Shown: positions 17,723 to 26,586, counted from the stretch's first letter. The stretch: DNA of 64,000 bases from Dongia deserti (GCF_003574735.1 NZ_QORW01000018.1:1-64000), one strand, 5' to 3'. The notes: generated by a model not told the origin, from the sequence alone. Translations and numbers: made by a program.

Positions 17723-18691
17723 CTAACAGAGGCTGCCGCGTAACTCGCTCGGTGAAGCTCCAAACTGGCGACGGAAACAGCGATTGAAATAGGAAATGTC
17801 ACCGAAGCCGGCTTGAAGGGCAACCGCGCTGATGCTCCATCCACTGAAGGAGGGATCAGCGAGCATTTCGCGCACACGCGCCAATCGTGTTTCCAATAGA
17901 AACCTCGAAAACGTCGTGCCGTCGGTTTCGAACAGACGCTGGACGTGGCGAGGCGTCACATGAAACCGGGACGCAACGGTGTGCACTGTAAGCCGACAGT
18001 CGTCGCAATGCCGAGCGACAAATCGCCTGATCGCTTGCAGGCGGGCGGTCCGCAGACTGTGGCCCAAGGCGACGGCCGCCTCCTTTCCGGGACCGAGCGC
18101 GAGCGCGAACAGGTCGCGCAGGTGAAGCGACGCCGATTGCGCGACCTGCGGACTCAGGGCTACCCCATCTTCCTCGAGGAACCGCATGTAGCCCAGCAGG
18201 TATCGCAGCGCCTCCGATCGTTGCGGAAGGGGCTGCGTGACCGCTTCATCGAGGTCGGGAACGAGCGGCGCAAGCGCGGCGCGGCTCACCAAAACGGAGC
18301 GGAAGCGCGGCGAGGAATGCCACAGCATCGTTGCTGCCGTGGTGGTGGCCATTGCGACGGCGTAGCCGGCTTCTACGTCAACCTCGCGCCCACCCAACCT
18401 CACGACGACATCCTCAGACCCCATGATAAGACCGATAGTGTCAGTGTCATCGGTCACCATCGCTGGAACGCAGGAAAACCGGCTTGGCGAACATGTCGCC
18501 GAGACTAGCCCGACTTCGGGCAGGAGTCGGGCTGTCACTTCGACATGGAACGGAGTGTCACGAATGGGCTCGATATCCGCACCGAAGAACGACCGCCCCC
18601 AGAATTCCCGCCACACGGGAACACGCTCCCGCTCGGGCAGATCGCTGCTCGAGAAGCGGATAGGCGTGAAGCTGGCATCCTGCTTTTTCAC
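17723..18691 (-). CDS. AraC family transcriptional regulator
   Basis: A 322-residue regulator. Residues about 1-190 are an N-terminal sensor region of the AraC-binding-like type (FRSVLVSRAALAPLVPDLDEAV). Residues about 220-320 hold the AraC DNA-binding domain (VASRFHVTPRHVQRLFETDG, then VALQAGFGDISYFNRCFRRQFGASPSELR). Start GTG at 18691. It is convergent with the GGT-like gene and divergent from the exported-protein operon, which it could regulate. Effector unknown. Confidence 0.88.
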   Translation of the reverse strand: MKKQDASFTPIRFSSSDLPERERVPVWREFWGRSFFGADIEPIRDTPFHVEVTARLLPEVGLVSATCSPSRFSCVPAMVTDDTDTIGLIMGSEDVVVRLGGREVDVEAGYAVAMATTTAATMLWHSSPRFRSVLVSRAALAPLVPDLDEAVTQPLPQRSEALRYLLGYMRFLEEDGVALSPQVAQSASLHLRDLFALALGPGKEAAVALGHSLRTARLQAIRRFVARHCDDCRLTVHTVASRFHVTPRHVQRLFETDGTTFSRFLLETRLARVREMLADPSFSGWSISAVALQAGFGDISYFNRCFRRQFGASPSELRGSLC

Positions 18692-19006
18692 GATGCATCC
18701 CCGCCGATGTCCAGAATTGAAAGATACCGTCTTCCGGACGCCAAATCGAGCGCGTTCCGTTCGCCAGAGTCCAAGGCTTTGTCGCCATTGTCCAAGACGG
18801 GGCCGGCCACTTCGATCACCAATTCATGACAGCAGGACTCTTGCCCATGATAGCAAGCTGCGCGTCCTATCTGACGTCCGCGACGGCATAAATCGTCATA
18901 CCGCCGGTTGCGGATGGACAAGCTCCTGCCTGGCCGCGCACTGGATTCTCAGACCGTGATTGCGGCAGCGGAGCAGCTGCCCATCCAAATTCGAAGGAGC
19001 TTGAAG
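18692..19006. other. Intergenic region between araC-type gene and exported-protein operon
   Basis: 315 bases without a supportable gene. It must hold the promoters of both divergent units, but no convincing -35/-10 pair or dyad was seen. AAGGAG at 18994-18999 is the ribosome-binding site of the next gene. Confidence 0.4.
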
Positions 19007-19369
19007 ATGATTTCGTTCAGGTCGTTCGCAGCGTCGGCGGCATTGGTGATTGCGGGATCCGTCGTTGCTTCCGGAGTGGTATCCGCCGACGATTCAACCT
19101 CGGCTTCCCAGCAGATCATCGTCACTCCGCAAACTCAGGGAAATGCCCAGATGCGCGTGAATAGCCGGATCATGTCCGGCTATAAGAAGAACTCCTGGGA
19201 GAAGTATCAGTCCCTAGCGTCGGGCGGAACCCAGGCTGCGGCCGGCAGCGACGTTCCTCCCACCGATTGTCCACCAGCGCCGACGCAGGAGTGCCTCGAC
19301 AGCTGGAAGCCCAAATTGATCAACCCGTTTCCGGAGAAGGACACCAAGACGATCAACCCGTTCGAATGA
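19007..19369 (+). CDS. Small exported protein of unknown function
   Basis: 120 residues, with a signal peptide MISFRSFAASAALVIAGSVVASG and likely cleavage after VVSA (about residue 27). The mature chain is polar, Ser/Thr/Gln-rich, has only two cysteines (CPPAPTQEC) and ends in a short imperfect repeat, INPFPEKDTKT then INPFE. No family recognised. ATG 19007 has AAGGAG 7 bases upstream; a longer in-frame start at 18908 would hide the signal peptide inside the protein. First of four consecutive genes for exported proteins. Confidence 0.6.
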   Translation: MISFRSFAASAALVIAGSVVASGVVSADDSTSASQQIIVTPQTQGNAQMRVNSRIMSGYKKNSWEKYQSLASGGTQAAAGSDVPPTDCPPAPTQECLDSWKPKLINPFPEKDTKTINPFE

Positions 19370-19424
19370 TGGCGATCCGGTCCACTCTTTGCGCGATTCA
19401 ACCTTCTCCCGCGGAGGACATCAG

Positions 19425-19790
19425 ATGCCCGACCCGACAATACCACATCATTTGCTCCGACACGTGCCTGGCCTTGCCTTTGCGCTCATCTTCGGCGCTG
19501 CCGTTCTGGCCACATTCTTTGCAACGCCTGTCTCCGCTGACGGCGGAGTTGTCGCCATCTGCGGCAACACATGCGTCGGCGAGGAGCGCAATGGCGACCC
19601 GCTTTGCCATTGGGTCCCAGCCACTCCGGAACAGACCTGCAAAGCAAAGGGCATCTGCAGCCCGAGCGAATGTACAGTCTGGTGGGCGGCGCAGGCTCCT
19701 GCGGCCGACGCTTTCCAGATCACTCCGGAACAAGCGAAACGATTGCCTGGCGCTCGGACTACCAAAGGATCGCGTCCGCCATCCCGCTGA
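19425..19790 (+). CDS. Small exported Cys-rich protein of unknown function
   Basis: 121 residues. A hydrophobic segment at about residues 13-33 (GLAFALIFGAAVLATFFA) ends at a cleavage-like TPVSA. The next 50 residues contain six cysteines (CGNTC, LCHW, QTC, GIC, EC), enough for three disulfides, then a Pro/Arg/Lys-rich tail. No known family recognised. ATG 19425 has GGAGG 7 bases upstream. It starts 55 bases after the preceding small exported protein gene. Confidence 0.6.
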   Translation: MPDPTIPHHLLRHVPGLAFALIFGAAVLATFFATPVSADGGVVAICGNTCVGEERNGDPLCHWVPATPEQTCKAKGICSPSECTVWWAAQAPAADAFQITPEQAKRLPGARTTKGSRPPSR

Positions 19791-19829
19791 ACAGATTCAT
19801 CAAGTGGGGACGTTACCGGGAGGTTGAGG

Positions 19830-21887
19830 ATGTCAAGGGTACTGCGTCTCTTCCTTGTCGGCGCGGTGATCACTGGCGTGCCGCCAGCCAGCGGAAACGA
19901 AGCCGGTGGTGAGTCCGCCGCCAGCGCGCTGCTCCGTACGTTGCACAATGCACCGATCGATGTGGCGGAAGTCGATCAGCTGAAGGTGCCGCCGTACAAT
20001 CCACCCGGACCGGTCGGACCCGCGCCCGGCACCGGACTGAAGAGCGTGTTTTCGCTTCCCTTCTCGGGCGAGGGTGCCCCGCAAATGGCGCCTGTCGATA
20101 AGCTCGTGCACGACTATCTCATGGCCAACAAGATTCCGGGCGCCACGGTCGCGGTGTCCAAGGGACGGCGTCTGGTGTGGTCGAAGGGTTACGGCTATGC
20201 CAACTTCGCCACCAAGATCCCAATGCAGCCCTGGCATCGCACCTTCTTCGGCAGCGTCGCGAAATTCGTCACAGCGCTCGGGGCGATGAAACTCGTCGAT
20301 GACGGCAAGCTGAAGGTGGAGGACCTCGTCTACGGCAAGGCGACGGCGTTGCCCGGAGGCAACGCCAACGATACACCCGGCGTGATTTTCACGCCCGGCG
20401 CGCTCCCCGATCCGGGTGCGTATTTCAATGCGATGATACAAGGTGTCGCGAATCTGAAGACGACAAGCCCGTCACTTGCTGCGGGAGCGGTCCCGACGCC
20501 TACGCCCAACGTCGAAACGGTTCTTGCCTGGGCGAGCAAGGTGCGGGTCAAGCATCTCCTGAGCCACACGTCCGGGCTCCTGCGCAACGGCGACGTCGAC
20601 GCCGCTACGGCGTATTTCGGCAAGAGCGAGGCGGACCTCACCTATAAGGAGCTGCACCTCGCCATGCTGCTGGGGGAGGCAGGCCCGCCGTTCCTGTTCG
20701 AGCCGGAAACGAAGCAGAGATATTCCAACCACGGGTTCGGGCTGGTCGGGCATATCGTCGCCGAGCGCAGCGGAATGTCCTACGTCCAGTTCATTCAGCA
20801 GCGGATTCTGCAGCCGCTCGGACTTAGTCAAATGGTCCCGGCCTACACGTCGGTCGGCCCACTCGATGCATTCCGGCACACGCGCGACAAGAACGGTAAT
20901 CCGCAACCCATCGCACACAAAATCCTCAACGCGCCAAATCTGGGCGTCGCGGCTGGGGGGTGGGTCGGCACCGCACAGGATTTCGTCCGCCTGATGTGCG
21001 CGACCGACAAGCAGACGGCTATTCCGATCCTTAGCGCCGCGTCGATCGACCTCATGGAAACAGTTGCCTATCCCGCGATCGATTCAGATCAGCCGCTCGG
21101 CTGGGACAAGCGCGCCGGCGCCGGCGAACTCGTCAAGGACGGCGCGCTCGACGGCGGGAGTGCCCTCATCCATAAATATGTGCCCGGGTTCATCTCTTCG
21201 GGCGACCATATCGACCTCTCCGATATCAATGTCGCAATCGGCTTCAACATCGATGCGGATAATCCGACCACACTGATCCGCGACATCGCACGCGCGGCCG
21301 GCAAGGCAAACATTCCGCAAGGTTACGATTTGTTCGATCCGCTCTATCGGTGCGCAAAGCAGCCTGGATACACTGTTGCCCCGCTGCCACCGCCGCCAGC
21401 GGGCAAGCTGGCTGTACCTGAGGCACCGGCGCTGCCGCGTCTCGTCTGCAACGGCGGCAAAGCGGTCGCGTCGGCCAGCATCCAAGGCAAGGCGACTCAA
21501 TACTCGTGCCAGTGCCCCGCCGGGCAAATTGCGAAAGCGGTCGGCAAATATCGAAACACGTTTCAGTGCATTCCGGCCGCGGTACTGCCAGTGCCACTGC
21601 AGCTGCAACTCCCACAGGCAAAGCTTACGTGCAGTGGCGGCAAGGTCAGCGGCAGCAGTTGCATCTGTGCAAGTGGTTTCAACGCGGTGGCGACCGGCGC
21701 CAATGCATATCGCTGCATCCGCAGCGTGACGCTGCCGGTGTCGCCGGCAGCGCCGAAGAGTGCGTGTGCCGGCGGCGTTGTGCGCGCGAACAAATGCCAG
21801 TGCCCGAGCGGTCAATCGCTGAAGAACGGCGCGTGCACGGCGACCAACGCACCGCAGCGCAGCGGCACGCCCGTGCGCGTGCAATAG
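19830..21887 (+). CDS. Exported serine beta-lactamase-fold hydrolase with Cys-rich C-terminal repeats
   Basis: 685 residues. A signal peptide (MSRVLRLFLVGAVITGVPPASG) precedes a class C beta-lactamase/penicillin-binding-like domain at about residues 85-500. The SxxK motif is S142-V-A-K145 and the YxN motif Y298-S-N300. A third KTG/HxG-type motif is not clear. Residues about 540-685 are three Cys-rich units, each with a GG-K/V turn and a C-x-C-P/A-x-G core (CQCPAGQ, CICASGF, CQCPSGQ). Members of the hydrolase family include esterases, D-amino-acid peptidases and lactamases. The tail may bind wall or surface material; that is inference. ATG 19830 has GGGAGG 6 bases upstream. Confidence 0.8.
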   Translation: MSRVLRLFLVGAVITGVPPASGNEAGGESAASALLRTLHNAPIDVAEVDQLKVPPYNPPGPVGPAPGTGLKSVFSLPFSGEGAPQMAPVDKLVHDYLMANKIPGATVAVSKGRRLVWSKGYGYANFATKIPMQPWHRTFFGSVAKFVTALGAMKLVDDGKLKVEDLVYGKATALPGGNANDTPGVIFTPGALPDPGAYFNAMIQGVANLKTTSPSLAAGAVPTPTPNVETVLAWASKVRVKHLLSHTSGLLRNGDVDAATAYFGKSEADLTYKELHLAMLLGEAGPPFLFEPETKQRYSNHGFGLVGHIVAERSGMSYVQFIQQRILQPLGLSQMVPAYTSVGPLDAFRHTRDKNGNPQPIAHKILNAPNLGVAAGGWVGTAQDFVRLMCATDKQTAIPILSAASIDLMETVAYPAIDSDQPLGWDKRAGAGELVKDGALDGGSALIHKYVPGFISSGDHIDLSDINVAIGFNIDADNPTTLIRDIARAAGKANIPQGYDLFDPLYRCAKQPGYTVAPLPPPPAGKLAVPEAPALPRLVCNGGKAVASASIQGKATQYSCQCPAGQIAKAVGKYRNTFQCIPAAVLPVPLQLQLPQAKLTCSGGKVSGSSCICASGFNAVATGANAYRCIRSVTLPVSPAAPKSACAGGVVRANKCQCPSGQSLKNGACTATNAPQRSGTPVRVQ

Positions 21888-22011
21888 GCAAGAGCACGAG
21901 CGACAGGTGCACGAAGATCAGCCCCAACCTGAATGCGGCGCCAGAACTGATTCAAGCGGCCCACCCCGGCTTTCGCATCGCGCGATGAAGGCTCAACAGG
22001 GAGATGCAGCC

Positions 22012-22815
22012 ATGAGCACGGTTTTTCATGCAGCGATAATCGCGGGGGCGGCGGTCTTTGTCGCCGCGTGGGCCACGAGCGTCCGGGCGCTCGACGTCAG
22101 CAAGGTGGAGCTCGCCGTCATCGACAACGGCGGCGTCAGTTGCCCACGCGACGCCACCGTCACGGCCTGGGCGCACACCAACGAGCCTGGCACTGTGAAG
22201 TTCGTCATCCGCAACGATAGCGGCGGCAAGACCGGCGAGTTGTCGGCCGCCGCCGTCAAGGGGCCTGCCGGCAACTACCTCGCGACATACACGCAGACTT
22301 TCAAGATCACCGCAGACGTCGACATCAATTACATGGCGGAAGCGGTCGGCCAAGGGAAGCTCTCGGACTGGGTGTCGTTCAAGGCAACCTGCGGCCCGCA
22401 AGTGCGCACCAAGAAGTCAAGTGCGGAGCCGCCGGCAAAAAAGACGCCGGCGAAGAAGACGTCCGACGTCAACAAGGATGAACCGACTACCAAGGGACCA
22501 GACGCCGAGCCGCCCGCCCAGCAAACCTCGACTGGCAAGCCGGCCAGCAGCGGCAAGCCTACCGGGGCCGGGAAGCCGACGGCCGGTCCCGGCAAACCGG
22601 TCGAGCAATGCGGCGACGCGATCTCGGTGACGCGGCTCGCGGCCGTGACCAGGATCGGCGGCAAGGCGACGGCCGAGGCTGGATGGGCGCAGGAAGTGAA
22701 AAAGCACTACCCGGACAACTGGGGCAACTGGAACAACGCCAAGGACCGCAATACGAGCTGCAAGTTCGCCGGGACGTGGAATTGTACGGCGTCCGCCCGC
22801 CCGTGCGCACCCTAG
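22012..22815 (+). CDS. Exported protein with Lys/Pro-rich linker and Cys-containing C-terminal domain
   Basis: 267 residues. A signal peptide (AAIIAGAAVFVAAWATSVRA) precedes a domain of about 110 residues that looks beta-rich with two cysteines (VSCPRD and KATCGP). A low-complexity Lys/Pro/Ala/Gly linker follows at about residues 137-200. The last 65 residues are a compact domain, AEAGWAQEVKKHYPDNWGNW then SCKFAGTWNCTASARPC. The W/Y/C/C pattern resembles short C-terminal modules of other exported alphaproteobacterial proteins, but no named function is known to me. ATG 22012 follows AGGGA; 124 bases after the hydrolase gene. Confidence 0.6.
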   Translation: MSTVFHAAIIAGAAVFVAAWATSVRALDVSKVELAVIDNGGVSCPRDATVTAWAHTNEPGTVKFVIRNDSGGKTGELSAAAVKGPAGNYLATYTQTFKITADVDINYMAEAVGQGKLSDWVSFKATCGPQVRTKKSSAEPPAKKTPAKKTSDVNKDEPTTKGPDAEPPAQQTSTGKPASSGKPTGAGKPTAGPGKPVEQCGDAISVTRLAAVTRIGGKATAEAGWAQEVKKHYPDNWGNWNNAKDRNTSCKFAGTWNCTASARPCAP

Positions 22816-22910
22816 CCGTTTCGGACCGGCCGCCCGCCCCGCGCGTCACGCAAGAGCCGGCTGGGGTTTCGCATAACCGTGCCGCGCAAGATCGGTGAGG
22901 ACGACAGCAT

Positions 22911-23152
22911 GAGGAGCTGCCTCAGCTCCAGATCAAATCCGCCGCCGTCGTGGCTGGAGCGTCGCTGCTCGAAAGCGAGGCGCGCCGCTACGATTTGGCA
23001 GCCGATCCGGGCCAGGCGTCACTGCTCGTGGTGCTGGACATCGAAAGACGATGGCCTCGCTTATGCACGATCTGATGCGCGCCAACGATGCGCCGCCGGA
23101 AGCCTTCGCGCGCCATCGCACTCGCGTGATACGCGGCGCCGACCCGCGCTGA
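22911..23152 (+). pseudogene. Possible broken gene remnant
   Basis: In one frame (22911-23075) a stretch reading KSAAVVAGASLLESEARR then YDLAADPGQASLLVVLD looks like real protein but has a stop just upstream and no start. At about 23045 the coding-like signal seems to move to another frame (MASLMHDLMRANDAPPEAF, 23051-23152). A single frameshifted gene end would explain both. No family recognised; it could also be chance in GC-rich DNA. Confidence 0.25.
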
Positions 23153-23153
23153 A

Positions 23154-24113
23154 CTATCTGATCCCGCCCGCTGCGGCGCGCCGCGACCGCGCGAAGGACA
23201 CCTCAAGGCGCGGCCCGCGGGGCGTCGGCAGGCATTTGCGCAGATCGCGTATGAACTGGCGCACGACCTGTACGTCGCCGCTGCCGCGGCGCTGGATGAG
23301 CGAGAAGGGCGAAACGTAGGTGAGGCGCTCCGGCAGCAAACGACGCATCTTGCCCTCGGCGACCCAAGCAGCGGCGTAGTGCTCCGGCAGATAGCCGACG
23401 TAGGCGCCGGAGAGGATGAGTGTCGCCTGCGCCTCCATGAAATCAACCGAGGCGGCCTCACGCTCGATGCCGAGGCGGGAGAGATCGGCGTGGCGCCAAT
23501 AGCTGCGCGCGATGACGCGGCTCGCGCGGATATCGGAAAGCGAGACGTCAGCCTTGTGAAAGAAGGGATGGCCTAGGCCGCAGTAGAAGCTATTGATCTC
23601 GTCATAGAGCGGCTCGGCGGGCAGCGCCGAGATATCTGAGGGGAAGCAGGCAATGGCAAGATGCAGCCGCTTCTCCAGAACGCAGCGCTGCAGGCTGACG
23701 GGCGCTGCGATGGAGACCTCGAGCCGCACGTCATGATCGCGCGCGCTGAAGCGCTGGACCGCCTCGATGACCGGCGAGCGTGGATCGGTCACCATGCAAT
23801 CGACCAGGCCGATGCGGAGGGTGCCGGTCAAGCGTCCCTTGACCGCGCCGGCGTTGGCGGCGAATTCGTCGGCGGCGGCGAACAGCTTCTGCGCCTCACG
23901 ATAGATGATGGCGCCTTTGTCGGTCAGAGCGAAGCCGGCGCGACCGCGGGTGCAGAGCCGCACGCCGAGGCGTTGTTCCAAAGCCGTCATATAGTTGCTG
24001 ATCGATGGCGCGCTGAGATTGAGCTCTGCCTGGGCGGCGGCGAAGCCGTTGCATTCGGCAACGGTCGCAAAGATCTTGAGGAGCCGGAGGTCGGCATCGG
24101 AGACGCGTCTCAT
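23154..24113 (-). CDS. LysR family transcriptional regulator
   Basis: A 319-residue regulator. Residues about 5-65 are the LysR winged helix-turn-helix (LRLLKIFATVAECNGFAAAQ; APSISNYMTALEQRLGVRL). Residues about 92-300 are the periplasmic-binding-like effector domain. It is divergent from the polyamine-type ABC operon starting at 24280 and a perfect dyad sits 12 bases upstream of its own start codon, so autoregulation and control of that operon are likely. Effector unknown. Confidence 0.9.
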   Translation of the reverse strand: MRRVSDADLRLLKIFATVAECNGFAAAQAELNLSAPSISNYMTALEQRLGVRLCTRGRAGFALTDKGAIIYREAQKLFAAADEFAANAGAVKGRLTGTLRIGLVDCMVTDPRSPVIEAVQRFSARDHDVRLEVSIAAPVSLQRCVLEKRLHLAIACFPSDISALPAEPLYDEINSFYCGLGHPFFHKADVSLSDIRASRVIARSYWRHADLSRLGIEREAASVDFMEAQATLILSGAYVGYLPEHYAAAWVAEGKMRRLLPERLTYVSPFSLIQRRGSGDVQVVRQFIRDLRKCLPTPRGPRLEVSFARSRRAAAGGIR

Positions 24114-24125
24114 GGGACCCGCCTA

Positions 24126-24151
24126 TTACTTTTGAGATCACAAAAGTAATA
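24126..24151. promoter_or_regulatory. Perfect 10-bp dyad, candidate LysR operator
   Basis: ATTACTTTTG, six bases (AGATCA), then CAAAAGTAAT: a perfect interrupted palindrome in AT-rich sequence between the divergent lysR and ABC operons. The T-N11-A core expected of LysR-type sites can be drawn within it. The exact match over 20 bases is unlikely by chance in GC-rich DNA. Confidence 0.65.
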
Positions 24152-24279
24152 TTTGACTAACCCTTATCCTCCCCGAAGTAAAGACGGTCTAGAGAGTTGG
24201 GGAAACAAACATGCAATGCTGGCCCTTAGCGTACCGGCCCCAAAGAGGGTGGGCCGCCTAGCCACGGGAGGATCCGAAC

Positions 24280-25389
24280 GTGACCCATCGTCCGACGAAC
24301 ACGATTCATAAAGGGAGCCTGACACGACGCTCCCTGCTGGCCGGCGCTGCCGGCTTGGCGGGTGCCACCGCGATCGGCTTCCCTTCCATCAAGACCCGCG
24401 CCGCCCAGACCCTTAAGGTCGGCACCTATGGCGGCTATTTCAAAGACTCCTTCGACGAACACATCTATCCCGACTTCACCAAGGAAACAGGGATCGAAAT
24501 TCAATCGGTCGCCGAACCTACGGGGGAAGCCTGGCTCATCCAGCTGGAGCAGGCGGCAAAAGCCGGCCAGGCCCCGGCCGATGTGTCGATGATGGCGCAA
24601 GTCACGCGGCTGAAGGGACAGAGCGCCAAGCTCTGGGCGCCACTGGACGAGGCGAAGCTCGGTAATACCAAGAATCTCGAGCCGCATTTCGTGCAGCGCT
24701 ATGACGATGGCGGCATCGCCGCGATCGGCGCCGTCTCGTGGTACATCACCCTCGTCACCAACACCGACGTCTATCCGACCTCGCCCGACAGCTGGAAGGC
24801 GCTGTGGGATCCGGCCAACAAGGGCAAGATCGGCCTGCTGGCGCTCGCCACCAACTCCTTCCTCCTGGAGATCACGGCCAAGGCCTGGTTTGGCGGCACG
24901 GAGATGCTGGATACCGAGGACGGCCAACTGAAGGCGCTGGAGAAGCTCGCGGAAGTCAAACCCAATGTCGCGCTCTGGTACCGCGACGAGGGCCAGTTCC
25001 AGCAGGCACTGGAAACAGGCGAGGTGCCGATGGGCCAGTACTATCACGATGTAACCGGGCTGGCCGCCGCGGAGGGCAAGCCGGTACGCTCGGTCTTCCC
25101 GAAGGAAGGCGGTGTACTCGATTCCGGCTCCTGGTGCGTGTCGAAAGCCTCGAAGGCCATCGAGGAAGCGCATGCCTTCATCGATTATATGTGCCGGCCA
25201 GAGATCCAGGCCACGCTCTCGCGCAAGGTTGGGACGGCGCCGACCGTGAAGCGCAGCCTGCTCGATCTGACGGATGAGGAATTCGCTGCCGTCGCCAGCG
25301 ACATTCCCCCGATCATTCCGCGTTACGACATCTATGCGGAGCGGTCCGACTGGCTGAACCAGAAATGGACCGAGATGATCGCCGGCTAA
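24280..25389 (+). CDS. Polyamine-type ABC transporter substrate-binding protein, Tat-exported
   Basis: 369 residues. A twin-arginine signal (TRRSLLAGAAGLAGATAIG, about residues 15-33) exports the folded protein. The mature protein (QTLKVGTYGGYFKDSFDEHI onward) is a PotD/SBP_bac-type binding protein; LWYRDEGQFQQALETGEVPMGQYY corresponds to the ligand-lining hinge region. The GTG start at 24280 has GGGAGG 8 bases upstream. It heads a four-gene operon and its ligand is unassigned. Confidence 0.9.
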   Translation: MTHRPTNTIHKGSLTRRSLLAGAAGLAGATAIGFPSIKTRAAQTLKVGTYGGYFKDSFDEHIYPDFTKETGIEIQSVAEPTGEAWLIQLEQAAKAGQAPADVSMMAQVTRLKGQSAKLWAPLDEAKLGNTKNLEPHFVQRYDDGGIAAIGAVSWYITLVTNTDVYPTSPDSWKALWDPANKGKIGLLALATNSFLLEITAKAWFGGTEMLDTEDGQLKALEKLAEVKPNVALWYRDEGQFQQALETGEVPMGQYYHDVTGLAAAEGKPVRSVFPKEGGVLDSGSWCVSKASKAIEEAHAFIDYMCRPEIQATLSRKVGTAPTVKRSLLDLTDEEFAAVASDIPPIIPRYDIYAERSDWLNQKWTEMIAG

Positions 25390-25415
25390 GGCCGGATTCG
25401 TCGGCACGGAACAAC

Positions 25416-25458
25416 GCGACCGGGCTGGTCCACCGCAGGCGTGGACCGGCGCGGTCGC
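25416..25458 (+). promoter_or_regulatory. Intercistronic hairpin after the binding-protein gene
   Basis: Arms of 18 bases (25416-25433 and 25441-25458) pair with one mismatch and one G-T wobble around a 7-base loop, 26 bases after the binding-protein stop. It is the longest of three such hairpins in the window and has no U-run. Likely sets the ratio of binding protein to membrane components. Confidence 0.55.
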
Positions 25459-25530
25459 AGCGTACATTGCTGTTTGGGTAAAGTGAGGCAATGAGAGCGG
25501 CGGTCTCGCCGGACCAGTGGAGGAGGGCCC

Positions 25531-26586
25531 ATGGCCGGATTGCGCCTGGAAGAGATCGGCAAGATCTATGGCAGCTTGGCAGCGGTGCAGGACGTCACGC
25601 TCGACTTCCCGCAAGGCAAGTTCGTCTGCCTGCTCGGCCCGTCGGGTTGCGGCAAGACCACGCTGCTGCGGCTAATCGCTGGCCTCGAGACGCCGACGAC
25701 CGGCCGCGTTCTGCTGGATGGCAAAGACCTGACCGAATGGCCCGCGCATAAGCGCGAATTCGGCATGGTGTTCCAGTCTCTGGCCCTGTTCCCGCATCTG
25801 ACGGTTGGCGAAAATGTCGCCTACGCGCTGCGCATCCGCGGCGCCGACAGGCCGACCCAGCGCAAGCGCGCTCAAGAACTCCTGGAACTGGTGCGGTTGC
25901 CGGGCGTGATCGACCGCCATATCTCGCAGCTCTCGGGCGGCCAGCGCCAGCGCGTGGCGATCGCCCGTGCCCTTGCCCTCAATCCGAAGCTCTTCCTCTT
26001 GGACGAGCCGCTCTCGGCCCTGGATGCAAAGCTGCGCGAGGCGATGCAGGTCGAACTCCGGCTGCTCCAGCAGCGCCTCGGGATATCCACCATTGTCGTT
26101 ACCCATGATCAGCGCGAGGCGATGACCATGGCCGATATCGTGGTCATCATGGATCACGGTCGGGTGCAGCAGGTCGCTTCGCCGCTCGATACTTATCGCA
26201 GTCCGGCCAATGCCTTCGTTGCCGATTTCATCGGCACCAGCAATCTCATCGCTGCTATCCTGCAGAGCCCGACCAGCGCCAGTGTGCAAGGCCGTGCCAT
26301 CCGCATCGAGCGCCTGCCCCAAGGTGTCAGCACGGGTGCGCAGGTCACGCTGTCGGTGCGGCCGGAGGAGGTCCACATCCGGCCCGCCGGTGAAGCAGGC
26401 GAGAACCGGATTTCCGGCGAGATCACCTTCATCCGCGATCTCGGCGCGAGCATCGAAGTTACCGCACGTTGTGCCGATGCCGAGATCCTGGCCGTCATGA
26501 CGCCGCGCGAGCGGCCGAGCGCCCGGATCGGCGATCCGGTGATGGTCGAGCTGCCGGCCCCGGCCTGCGTGGTGCTGAAGCAATGA
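25531..26586 (+). CDS. Polyamine-type ABC transporter ATP-binding protein (PotA-like)
   Basis: A 351-residue ATPase with Walker A GPSGCGKTT (about residues 37-45), signature LSGGQRQRVAIARAL, Walker B LFLLDEPLSALDAKLRE, the VTHDQREAMTMAD switch, and a C-terminal TOBE-like domain after about residue 280. ATG 25531 is preceded by GGAGGAGGG. Ends with an ATGA overlap with the next permease. Confidence 0.92.
   Translation: MAGLRLEEIGKIYGSLAAVQDVTLDFPQGKFVCLLGPSGCGKTTLLRLIAGLETPTTGRVLLDGKDLTEWPAHKREFGMVFQSLALFPHLTVGENVAYALRIRGADRPTQRKRAQELLELVRLPGVIDRHISQLSGGQRQRVAIARALALNPKLFLLDEPLSALDAKLREAMQVELRLLQQRLGISTIVVTHDQREAMTMADIVVIMDHGRVQQVASPLDTYRSPANAFVADFIGTSNLIAAILQSPTSASVQGRAIRIERLPQGVSTGAQVTLSVRPEEVHIRPAGEAGENRISGEITFIRDLGASIEVTARCADAEILAVMTPRERPSARIGDPVMVELPAPACVVLKQ

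Noticed and set aside
18688-18921. Minus-strand 77-residue frame upstream of the AraC gene
   Set aside because: No recognisable family and it lies in the promoter region of divergent genes.
24211-24261. 16-codon leader peptide before the second binding-protein gene
   Set aside because: No regulatory codon run, attenuator structure or clear ribosome-binding site.
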